A DNA stretch of 11,428 bases from Glomus cerebriforme (taxonomy: Eukaryota > Glomeromycota > Glomeromycetes > Glomerales > Glomeraceae). The notes beneath the pieces are model-generated. The model was not told the origin of the DNA and searched no databases. It saw nothing but the letters and a program-made list of their open reading frames with translations. Shown here one piece after another: positions 1-6,794 of this stretch; the first letter of the stretch is position 1, and each line of letters opens with the position of its first letter. Where the stretch lies: positions 175,147-186,574 of the forward strand of contig QKYT01000188.1 in assembly GCA_003550305.1 (NCBI GenBank). Reading direction: 5' to 3'. The position numbers and the translations under genes were made by a program.

Positions 1-34
1 TGTGAGAAATTCTTGAACCTATAGTTTTTTCTCA

Positions 35-386
35 TTAACATTGTATATTTACAAAGATGAACTTTTTCTTCCCTACAAAAAATTTTATTCGAATATTTCC
101 ATCTTTTCTATAAAAACTCGCTACATGATCAGCAAAATCTATGATTTGATTCCGTGAATATGCATTAAACGGAACATAAAATATGGAATACGGATCGACA
201 TTTTTTTATATTGCAGATACATAATTTATATTAATTGTGCAATCAAGACTCTTTTACTTGAATTATTATAACTTCAGATGATTTCCGAAAGGTAATAAAA
301 TGACCTTTTATATTTCGCCACGGAAAATATTTTACAGAATTCTTGTCTAATATACTTCTAGTTTTAATATTCTTAATCAAATCGAA
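35..386 (-). pseudogene. Unidentified coding relic in two reading frames
   Basis: Two open stretches lie end to end on the minus strand. One is open from 386 down to 246 (47 codons, stop TGA at 243-245). The other is open from 205 down to 38 (56 codons, stop TAA at 35-37). Both have protein-like composition: the first contains FPWRNIKGHFITFRKSSE and the second VDPYSIFYVPFNAYSRN followed by FADHVASFYRKDG. Neither has an ATG at its head. They sit in different frames about 40 bases apart, so they could be pieces of one gene broken by indels and stops, or two exons. I found no convincing acceptor AG before the second piece. I do not recognise the family. Chance open frames of this length are possible but not common in such AT-rich DNA. 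Confidence 0.3.
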
Positions 387-742
387 TCACGCTAATCGAT
401 TAAATATGATAAATATAATGAAAGAAATTTTATTAATTTTTTTTTAAAAATCAATTATTAAATATATCAATTAAAGTAACCAATTTTCGATCGATCCCGT
501 ATAATCAAGTACTTAATCCCGATTACAATGTTTAAATACGGTTATACATCATAATTTGATGTTATTAAAAAAATTGAATATATGAAATAGAAGAAAAAAT
601 GCCCAGATTCATAATACTAAGTCATATGGAAAGAAAAAAAGAAAAATTGAATAATTACAAAAAAATTATTCAAGCAAACGATGTGTCACAAAATCGGCTA
701 AATTAAGCAAAGGTATTTTTTTCTAGAAACCGACAATATATT
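387..742. other. AT-rich intergenic stretch
   Basis: This is the 3' flank of the ubiquitin-like/ART gene. It contains A and T runs and one 35-codon plus-strand frame (599-706) rich in Lys, Asn and Ile, which I take as chance. I saw no clear polyadenylation signal for the upstream minus-strand gene, no inverted repeats with long arms, and no RNA gene. Confidence 0.6.
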
Positions 743-1774
743 TTATGATGCACAGTAGGAGTTAATTTTTTTCGTACACAACCCATATGGAATAATATCC
801 TTTTCTTTTGGTGTAAGCCAATAAGTATAATTACCATCCTTACGCTTACCTAACCCTACAGTGTTAACTCTATTCTGAAATACAACCTTATATTTTTCAC
901 CATCATATTCAAAGTCAGTAGCATACTTTTCAGCTGTGTGAACTTCAGGTGTTGAGTAAATTCCACGCCCAAACTTAAATCTTGTTCCTTTCTCAAGCAA
1001 ATAGCCATTATCAGCAATAGAATTAACAGAATCTTTTTTAGTACCGTGATAAGAAACTGGCCATTCATAAGGGCTATTACCCACATGGCCCAACCATTTA
1101 TAATCAGAATCAAAATTATATTTTTTAACATTAAGGGCTATTCTGTTCCACCCATAAGGTCTTTTATATAAATGATTCCCACGAATATGAGTTTCTCCCT
1201 CATCTCTTAAATGTGTAAAATCAAAATCATATGAAGGGTCTAAAAAATTCTTTTCGATAACACAAAAATTATTGATAACACAATATTCCATATCAAAGTT
1301 ACCCCCCAATAATCGGAGTGAAATATGTAAATTATCACCTTGTTTGATATTGTAAGATTTTAGAGTTCTATTATCTTCCAATCGTTTATTAGCAAATTCA
1401 AGACGGATTAACCTGATATCATAATCGAACTTTTCTTGAATGGCATGTTTCAATTCAAGGACAGTATTTTGTGGGTTCACAAACATCGCCTGACTTTCTC
1501 CAAAAAGGTTTTTGACAAAAATTTGAATACCAATAGAAGATTTCTGAGTAAAGAGAGTGTCTTCGGACTTTTTGACCTCTTGTCCAAAACGCATTAAAGA
1601 ATTTCTATGAATGAAATTAATGTCTAAAATTTGTTCAGATGAAACGATATATCCATTAGCTACGCATTCATCATATGTTTTTACAGGAATATTAAGAATG
1701 GATGACATAGCAGAGGCTACAAGAGCTAATTGAGACATTTTCTTTTTCTTGATATTTTTTGAGGTCGTTGTCAT
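743..1774 (-). CDS. Ubiquitin-like domain fused to an ADP-ribosyltransferase-like (PARP-like) domain
   Basis: An intact intronless frame of 343 residues. Residues 1-81 are an unrecognised leader. Residues 83-158 align with ubiquitin without gaps over all 76 positions: IQIFVK at the start, LEDNRTL and YNI in the middle, LRLLGG at the end. Residues about 200-337 look like an ADP-ribosyltransferase fold of PARP type: YHGT (His243), GRGIYSTP (Tyr273), QNRV (300-303), then a C-terminal strand PKEKDIIPYG (322-331) where the catalytic Glu of PARPs would be expected. That acid could be Glu324 or Asp326, so activity is uncertain. In the ubiquitin-like part, Lys6, Lys27, Lys33, Lys48, Arg42 and Arg72 are kept. 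Lys11, Lys29 and Lys63 are lost; Ile44 is Glu126, Val70 is Ser152 and Arg74 is Leu156. The first ATG has a T at -3 and follows ATATATAT. Met13 (1736-1738) has the A-rich context AAGAAA and may be the true start. No signal peptide or membrane segment is seen, so a cytosolic or nuclear protein is likely. Role unknown. Confidence 0.85.
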   Translation of the reverse strand: MTTTSKNIKKKKMSQLALVASAMSSILNIPVKTYDECVANGYIVSSEQILDINFIHRNSLMRFGQEVKKSEDTLFTQKSSIGIQIFVKNLFGESQAMFVNPQNTVLELKHAIQEKFDYDIRLIRLEFANKRLEDNRTLKSYNIKQGDNLHISLRLLGGNFDMEYCVINNFCVIEKNFLDPSYDFDFTHLRDEGETHIRGNHLYKRPYGWNRIALNVKKYNFDSDYKWLGHVGNSPYEWPVSYHGTKKDSVNSIADNGYLLEKGTRFKFGRGIYSTPEVHTAEKYATDFEYDGEKYKVVFQNRVNTVGLGKRKDGNYTYWLTPKEKDIIPYGLCTKKINSYCAS

Positions 1775-1849
1775 ATATATATGTAAACTAAAATGGAAAG
1801 AATGGCATTTATGGAAACAATAAAACCGCAGCTAAATTTTTGGATATCC
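1775..1849 (-). promoter_or_regulatory. 5' flank of the ubiquitin-like/ART gene
   Basis: Only 75 bases separate the first ATG from the inverted-repeat element at 1850-1996. An alternating AT tract (about 1772-1781) directly abuts the ATG. No well-placed TATA box is evident, so any upstream promoter would have to lie in or beyond the inserted element. Confidence 0.3.
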
Positions 1850-1996
1850 CATCAAAAAATGTCACGAAATTGCCGGCATTAGAGTACCGACCAGCATTAA
1901 TTATGGCGCTCGGGGACATATAATTTGTGACAAATAAGGTTTTAAAAAATTCTGTCCCGTATAACATCACGTGATTTTTCGTGACATTTTTTGATG
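1850..1996. mobile_element. 147-bp inverted-repeat element (MITE-like)
   Basis: The ends are a perfect 20-bp inverted repeat: CATCAAAAAATGTCACGAAA at 1850-1869 and its exact reverse complement at 1977-1996. The right arm also holds the palindrome ATCACGTGAT (1966-1975), with a CACGTG core. The interior (GCCGGCATT, GGCGCTCGGGG) is richer in G+C than its surroundings and has no coding capacity. I could not find a target-site duplication in the flanks, so the superfamily is open. Small size, long perfect ends and no gene fit a non-autonomous DNA transposon. Confidence 0.65.
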
Positions 1997-2442
1997 TGAA
2001 TCAAATTTTTGAGTATTCTAAAGTGATTGTAATTCCATTAAATCAACTTTTTTTTAAAAAAAAAAATATTATTTCAAAATATTCGGTATATCTTAAAAGA
2101 ATTTCAAACATTTCAGGTGAATTTCATGAATTTAAAATAAAACAACCATTTTTTTTTAATATCTTCCATAAAAGATCTTTAAAAAAATTAGATATGTAAA
2201 AAAAAGCTAAATTACGTCTTTTTCTCATCTAATAATGCCGGTCAAAATTGGTATAATGTAGGCGTGGGCGCTTATTTTCGTGGGCTTAATAACAATATAC
2301 GGTATTCATCGAAGTTCGGCAAAATATCAAAAAATGGAGAATAAACCATGTCTTAATTATCTCTTGTCCGTTATTATTTCATTATTTTCTTAAAATACTT
2401 TGAATATTTTCTTTAATAATGATGGTAAAAAAAAAATTAACT
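1997..2442. other. Intergenic, AT-rich, nothing assigned
   Basis: A plus-strand frame stays open to 2199 but has only a GTG at its head (1981), which lies inside the inverted-repeat arm. A second open run after a TAG at about 2258 is short and hydrophobic. Neither resembles a family I know. No RNA gene, repeat array or strong palindrome was seen. Confidence 0.5.
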
Positions 2443-2965
2443 ACCGCGTCTTCAACTTTACAAATAGAAATAAAGATGATAATACCTAAATTTATATATT
2501 TTCAATTATTTTCATATTTTCTTTAACAATTATTAAAGTAAGTGGTTTTTTTATGTCCGATTTTTCCAGTTTATTAAATAATTTTCTAAATCAATTCTGA
2601 TGGTGAACAATTATAAAGTTTTTGGTGGATGTTTTACAACCATTTCTAATACTTCTTTATTACTTATACACCCCCATTAATAGAATTTTTTTTATAAAGA
2701 AATTTAATTCTTTTAATCCATTTGGAGTATCATTTCATAAATTATGACATATTTGAGACAACTGATACAAATTTCGGATGGATCATCTGTATAGCAGCGT
2801 AATTTCGAAAGATCTGTAGAACGATTTTTTGCCCCAGATAAACAAGCGAAAATTTCGTCATTTGGAAAGTTATTAATACAATAAATCAATTTCCTTAAAA
2901 AAGAAATTTGATTCATAAATGTCTTGATAATTTCAGTTAAGATTGAATGGTTTAATTTCCATCTC

Positions 2966-3282
2966 CGATTCCGATTCTGACTTGCAAGTGACCCAAATGA
3001 CTCAAATGACAGGTCATGTGTCATGTGATCTCATAATTCTAGTCAAAAATTCTGACTAGCATTATAGAATTATAAAACCAAAACTTCGCATTATATTTAA
3101 ATGACAAATGACAAATGACCTTAAATGGCCAGGACATTAAGGATCATTTCAAAATAATCAAATGACATGAGTCATTTTCCATCATAATCAATTGGCAAAA
3201 TGCTGCAGCGGTGGCGTTAGAATTCTTATATAAGAATTCTTTTATTAATATACTAAGAATTATTAATGGTTTATTATAAGCC
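2966..3282. mobile_element. TGAC-rich insertion inside F-box pseudogene 1
   Basis: About 317 bases with no match to the F-box gene sit exactly between two of its homology blocks. The segment is packed with AAATGAC heptamers in both directions (for example 2995-3010, about 3103-3118, 3160-3165). It has imperfect inverted ends: AATGACTCA (2996-3004) with TGTCATGTGAT (3019-3029) faces the reverse complement of ATCAAATGACATGAGTCATT (3157-3176). This suggests a short non-autonomous transposon of about 180 bp plus extra sequence, but the exact ends and any target-site duplication are unclear. The words TGACTTG and GTCATGTGAT recur in the retrotransposon repeat at 11105-11397. Confidence 0.4.
3219..3240. 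repeat. Perfect 22-bp palindrome
   Basis: AGAATTCTTAT is followed directly by its exact reverse complement, giving a 22-bp palindrome with no spacer and a GAATTC in each arm. It sits near the right end of the insertion in F-box pseudogene 1. It may be a cruciform-forming end of an element or a fortuitous AT-rich palindrome. Confidence 0.6.
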
Positions 3283-3405
3283 GTGACTTAAACACCAAAG
3301 ATGATTAATGAACAAACATGAATATAAAGATGTTCTATCTTTCTCTAAATATTCAAAGATTTCATTTAAGCGGTCAGCTCACTCAGCTGGAAGTTGACAA
3401 GTCAT

Positions 3406-3862
3406 TCAGTTTAAGGAAAAAATTTTTCTTTTAATGTTTAAAAGTTGCCCTCAATTTTAATTGTTAAGTTACTGTTAAGTTTACCGTTTATAAGCTACAA
3501 TTTCCTTTTTCCACAATTGTGTAATAAATACTGTATTGCACGAATAAATGTCGATCGAACTTTCACTTCTACAGTATTTGGCTTCGAGATGTCATAGGTA
3601 GCAAACAAAATTTACTATTGGCTCTACGCATTTTTTCAGGGCCGGAATTATAATAATGTCAGTCAGTTACTAAAATAAGTAATAAAATCTATTTACTGGC
3701 ATTATTAAAAATTGTATAAAAAGGCAAGATACATGTATTACATGTACTAGAATTACTTATTAGCGACTTTCATTATCTTAAAAATATAGTTTTTAGCTTT
3801 TTTTTTTTATTTTTCTTCCCAATTTTAACAATTTGTAAATATTTTTTGTAACGAAAACAACC
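3406..3862. other. Former 5' flank of F-box pseudogene 1 and intergenic DNA
   Basis: This stretch shares short blocks, in the same order, with the 5' flank of the intact F-box gene: ATTGTGTAATAAATACT followed by ATGTCGAT here, and ATTGTGTAGTAAATATTAC followed by ATGTCGAT at about 9278-9317. A GGCCGGAATTA word at 3640-3650 recurs at 9612-9620 (AGGCCGGAATTAAG). The duplication that made the array therefore probably included upstream DNA. No gene is seen here. Confidence 0.45.
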
Positions 3863-4251
3863 ATGGCTCGCAATTCTTTCGTATTTGGTGTTTGGGGTCT
3901 TATCCATTTTTTTTTGTTAGGTATTTTGTTATTTATCAGAGGTTCGGACCTCAAGAACTTAGTATTAATTGACACTTTGTTGGTATCACCTTGCTGAACA
4001 CTTTATGGCTCGTTCTTTGGCAAACCGATTACCTTATTCTTGCGTGGATTACCATTCTTATCACTGCATCACAAGTTTCATTCGTTTATAGAATCCTTAA
4101 ACAAAATCGTGAAGGCGGTACCAACCTTAATGAACTTATTATTTGCTCCATTCTCTCTTAATAATAATGGATCTTTGTAATTGCTTTAATCAGCACATTG
4201 GCTGCCTTCGCAAAAGATATTTTTAAAAAGAAATTTTATTTACTTTTTTAA
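3863..4251 (+). pseudogene. TspO/MBR-related-type membrane protein pseudogene
   Basis: This gene relic is split across two frames. It opens with an ATG at 3863 (MARNSFVFGVWGLIHFFLLG, a first membrane helix). It then shifts frame to read YQRFGPQELSIN, an in-frame TGA (3970-3972), then GITLLNTLWLVLWQTDYL, ILAWITILITASQVSFVYRI and KQNREGG. A Pro-Phe-Ser-Leu segment reads in the first frame just before 4168. Then WIFVIALISTLAAFAKDIF reads in the second frame and ends at TAA 4249-4251. Three TAA codons in a row (4159-4167) precede that last helix in its own frame. Trp-rich helices, LLNTLW..LW, a PFSL motif and a final GW-type helix are what I associate with small tryptophan-rich membrane proteins of the TspO/MBR-related group. 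About 129 codons fits such a protein or one missing its last helix. At least three frame changes and several stops mean it is dead. Family assignment is from memory of the pattern, not a search. Confidence 0.6.
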
Positions 4252-4538
4252 TACTTTTTATTTTATTATTTTATTGTTTTTTTTCTTGTAAACTGTAAAG
4301 AACGAATTTTAATTAGAGTTGTTAATAACGAGTGATGTTACACTGATTTACATTGACGTATTTTAATTTTATAATTTCGGCCAAGATTAAAATTATCTTG
4401 TGCATATCTATCATTTCATTCGTCAAAAAAAAAAAAAAAAAATATGCAAAGAAAATGGTTTCAAAAAAAAGAAAAGGTTATTATTATTATTATTATTATT
4501 CAGTACTACTGTATTTGCACTTTAAAATTTACACATAA
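4252..4538. repeat. Low-complexity stretch with an A18 run and a (TTA)n microsatellite
   Basis: After the membrane-protein relic the DNA is simple: T-rich tracts, an uninterrupted run of 18 A (4425-4442), and about seven and a half TTA units (4478-4500). The 61-residue open frame across it reads mostly Lys and Tyr from these repeats and is not a gene. The word TAATTTCGGCCA (about 4373-4384) recurs inside the element at 5760-6141 (about 5819-5830). Confidence 0.6.
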
Positions 4539-4784
4539 TATTATTATTTGTTCAAACATCTAACACCAGCTTCCAAAGTCCACAATATTAATGAAAATTT
4601 TACCGCAAGTACTTCTGGACTCATCGAACAACTTCAAATGTCATCTGGCAGGTATAATATAGCATATGATACTAAATTTACAATTAAATATAGTTTTCAT
4701 CTTCATCTTCTGTGTTTTCTTCTACATTGACCTTAAAAACGAATATTAACGTTTCTTTTTGCTTTCTTTTGTAGGATTCACTAG
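4539..4784 (+). pseudogene. Possible last exons of an unrecognised gene, with an intron
   Basis: From 4539 a plus-strand frame reads coding-like sequence (KHLTPASKVHNINENF, then TASTSGLIEQLQMSSG). At 4652 there is a GTATAA donor, and at 4771-4774 a GTAG acceptor after a long pyrimidine tract. An ATTAAC branch-site-like word lies about 25 bases before the acceptor. Removing these 123 bases joins the frame to three more codons and a TAG stop (4782-4784). No start or upstream exon is visible: the frame is closed by a TAA just before 4539. It is either the 3' end of a gene lost upstream or a chance combination. I do not recognise the protein. Confidence 0.3.
4652..4774 (+). other. Candidate spliceosomal intron
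   Basis: 123 bases with a GTATAA donor, an ATTAAC branch-like sequence ending at 4750, a T-rich tract and a TTTTGTAG acceptor. The length and signals suit a fungal intron. It belongs to the possible exon pair at 4539-4784, whose reality is uncertain. Confidence 0.35.
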
Positions 4785-4796
4785 ATCAATATTCCA

Positions 4797-5345
4797 TTTA
4801 GTTCAAATTAATACCTAATTTTTATATTTATTAATTATTTTATTTATTTTATAATCATCTGAACCAATAAAATCATAATAATTTTCCAGCTTATAAAAAG
4901 GACTTTAAATCCTCTGATATGGTTGACATGGTGAACAATTGTGTATTTTTTAATTATAAAAGTTTTTGTGAATATATTGCTACGATTTCTAATACTTCTT
5001 TTTCTTTTAAGCAGTCTTACTACTTTTAAACATTGATAATCAATAAATATATTTTTTAATATATATAACTTGTCGTCGCTAAATATTACGAAGAGATCGG
5101 ACAAATTTTATCTATAGATAAATTTAAAGTATTATTCTTTTCTTTGAAATAATAATCTTTAAGGTTTCTTCTATTATTTTCTACAAATTTGATTGCATAG
5201 GACATTGATAAAAGATATTTAATGTCTGTAACTTTTAAATCTTTAAATTTTGTTTCATAGAAAAAAAAATGAAAATTCAATTTCTTGTAAATTTGAGAAT
5301 AAATTACCGAATGATAATGATAAATCATCATTATCTTTATCTTTA
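4797..5345 (-). pseudogene. F-box/LRR pseudogene, copy 2 (C-terminal half only)
   Basis: This matches the C-terminal half of the intact F-box gene in order. AATACCTAATTTTTATA, then TTTCTAATACTTCTTTTTC, match about 7730-7970. After a short degenerate gap, a further block runs to TGAAAATTCAATTTCTTGTA (5270-5289), which is identical to 8298-8317. The alignment stops at about 5345, only a few bases from the foldback element at 5352. The N-terminal half, including the F-box, is not found on the other side. A weak trace, AACTTCCAGCTG read on the minus strand at about 6302-6313, matches the start of the F-box gene and may be its displaced 5' end. Many stops and indels interrupt every frame; the 86- and 105-residue open frames here are leftovers. 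Confidence 0.75.
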
Positions 5346-5351
5346 TAGAAA

Positions 5352-5588
5352 TTGTTGTAGCCAAAACGTAACCATGTCCCAAATCCGACTTGGGATATCC
5401 CAAATCAAACTTGGGACAATCCTATGTCCGAAACTTAACCATATCCCAAACAAAACTAGTAAATTTTAAATGTTTAAGTCGTCTCAAACTACCATCTAAG
5501 ACTAGGTTAGTTTAGGACATGGTCAAGTTTCGGATATAAGGTTTTCCCAAGTTTGATTTGGGACATGGTAGTGTTTGGGCTACAACAA
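5352..5588. mobile_element. Foldback (long inverted repeat) element of 237 bp
   Basis: The outer ends are TTGTTGTAGCC (left) and GGCTACAACAA (right), and the inverted similarity runs almost to the middle, leaving a loop of roughly 40-50 bases. Both arms carry a 19-bp near-palindromic unit of the form TCCCAAATC......TTGGGA. The left arm has it twice (5377-5395 and 5398-5416), the right arm once (5545-5563). The transcript or single strand could form a long hairpin. No coding capacity. I found no clear target-site duplication. It lies directly at the point where F-box copy 2 stops. Confidence 0.75.
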
Positions 5589-5759
5589 AACCACCAATTT
5601 ACCGTCATCATCCACTGGCATGTGACTACCATGTGACTATTCAGTCACGTGCTAATGCTTTTTCGTTTCGGCTATACAAAAACTATAAGAAATTATGATC
5701 CAAAATACAAATTTATTTAATTTTATGACTTTTTATCAATAAAAAAGTAGAAATTATTA

Positions 5760-6141
5760 GGGTATTGCTAAATCTCACCGGCGGTGATTATCACCGCTTA
5801 ATTCTGGCCAGACATGATAATTTCGGCCAGAGTTAAGACACAAAAAAATTAAAAAATTTAAATCATAGGCAATATGTTTTGATATCAATCGCATCAAATT
5901 TTGAAAAATAAATTTTTACTTAAAAAAAAAAAAAAATGTAAAAATCAAATTTTCATGTTTTCTCAAAAACTATCTAAACAACAACTCTTCTAATCTCAGA
6001 AAAACTTTTTCTATTTACAAATTTACATGTATTAATAGTGTTTATAATATGATTAGATTAATATATTTATCGAAAATTCAAATAAAGTAAAAGAATTTCA
6101 TTTGCGGTGACAATCACCGCCGGTGACATTTAGCAAAATCC
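5760..6141. mobile_element. 382-bp MITE with 9-bp target-site duplication
   Basis: The left end GGGTATTGCTAAAT and the reverse complement of the right end, GGATTTTGCTAAAT, differ at two of 14 bases. Similarity continues through a TCACCGGCGGTGATT block to about 39 bp. The inner block is itself palindromic (GCGGTGATTATCACCGC at 5781-5797). The element is flanked by AAATTATTA (5751-5759) and AAATTATCA (6142-6150), a 9-bp duplication with one mismatch. A 9-bp duplication with long ends starting in GG is typical of Mutator-like elements, so this is probably a non-autonomous member of that group. The interior is AT-rich and holds no gene. Confidence 0.75.
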
Positions 6142-6150
6142 AAATTATCA

Positions 6151-6794
6151 AATACAAATTTCTATTTACAAGTTTTTTAAATTTAATTATTATTTTTTAT
6201 TACTATTATGAATAATATTACAAATAACGAGTTTTTTAAAAAAATCCTTGACTTTAATTAGATAAAATGGGAATTTTTAAATGGTAAACATCAATTATAG
6301 ACCAGCTGGAAGTTTTATTAAATCAAATAATAAACCATATACAGTAAGTCAATGTCAATAAATATATCAAATATATATACAGTATTTTTATAAGATTTCT
6401 TTTATAACAATAATAACCCTAAAGAAGTAAGTAATTTTAAGGTGTGTAATTTTTGTGAATAACTTTCAATATTACGTATTATATTTTTAAGAAAATTTTT
6501 TCCCTTTAAAAATGGTTGACTACATTGAAAAATTGTCCAAGTTGAACTAGCCGCTTCGACAAATACTTTAAGCCGGAGTTGAGAACATTATGTCCGGTAT
6601 TACAGATTATCATTACAGCAGATCTTTTTTTTTTTACCTGATGGCTGATCCGCAGTGATGCAATTTGATCTATTACACAGATAATATATTAAATGGTTTA
6701 CAATGTCTAGGTTTTTAATTATTAAAATAATTTTGATCCTTAATTCCAGTATTTTTAGACAATGATAACTATCAAATAATTCAAATATATCAAA
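6151..6794. other. Intergenic, AT-rich, with traces of array flank
   Basis: No gene is supported. A 21-codon frame beginning at 6281 ends at a good donor-like GTAAGT (6344-6349), but no partner exon was found and it overlaps a possible F-box 5' trace. A segment at 6574-6617 (CCGGAGTTGAGAACA followed by a TATTACA word) resembles 9613-9644 (CCGGAATTAAGAACA and TATTACA), suggesting a shared duplicated flank. The rest is AT-rich with short runs. Confidence 0.45.

Larger units (their letters stand above)
2443..3405 (-). pseudogene. F-box/LRR pseudogene, copy 1
   Basis: This is a decayed copy of the intact F-box gene at 7703-9178, in the same orientation. Three blocks match in order. 2443-2665 matches the C-terminal end of the gene (about 7715-7975; shared stretch TTATTAAAGTAAGTG). 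About 2668-2965 matches the middle (about 8435-8780; shared AAATTATGACATAT and the residues NQIS.L.KL and DDPSE against DIPSE). 3283-3405 matches the N-terminal end (ACACCAAAG, ACAAACATGA, CAGCTGGAAGTTGAC). About 455 bases of the repeat region are missing between the first two blocks. The block between the middle and N-terminal parts is replaced by unrelated DNA (2966-3282). The start ATG survives at 3405, but a nearby duplication puts a TGA after eight codons. The 103-residue open frame at 2713-3024 is only the surviving middle block. Confidence 0.8.

Noticed and set aside
856..1131. 91-residue minus-strand open frame
   Set aside because: It lies inside the ubiquitin-like/ART gene in another frame and has the Ile/Leu-rich composition of a shadow.
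1981..2199. 72-residue plus-strand open frame
   Set aside because: It starts on a GTG inside the arm of the inverted-repeat element, is mostly Phe, Lys and Ile from homopolymers, and resembles no known family.
2980..3180. CRISPR-like array from repeated AAATGAC words
   Set aside because: The repeats are 7 bases, irregularly spaced and in both orientations, in a eukaryotic context.
3793..3975. 60-residue minus-strand open frame
   Set aside because: It is antisense to the membrane-protein relic, whose plus-strand reading is far more protein-like.
5269..5469. 66-residue plus-strand open frame
   Set aside because: It runs antisense through F-box copy 2 and into the arm of the foldback element; its repeated residues come from the repeated 19-bp unit.
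6281..6343. Possible first exon of 21 codons ending at GTAAGT
   Set aside because: No acceptor or second exon continues it, and it overlaps a trace of the F-box 5' end on the other strand.
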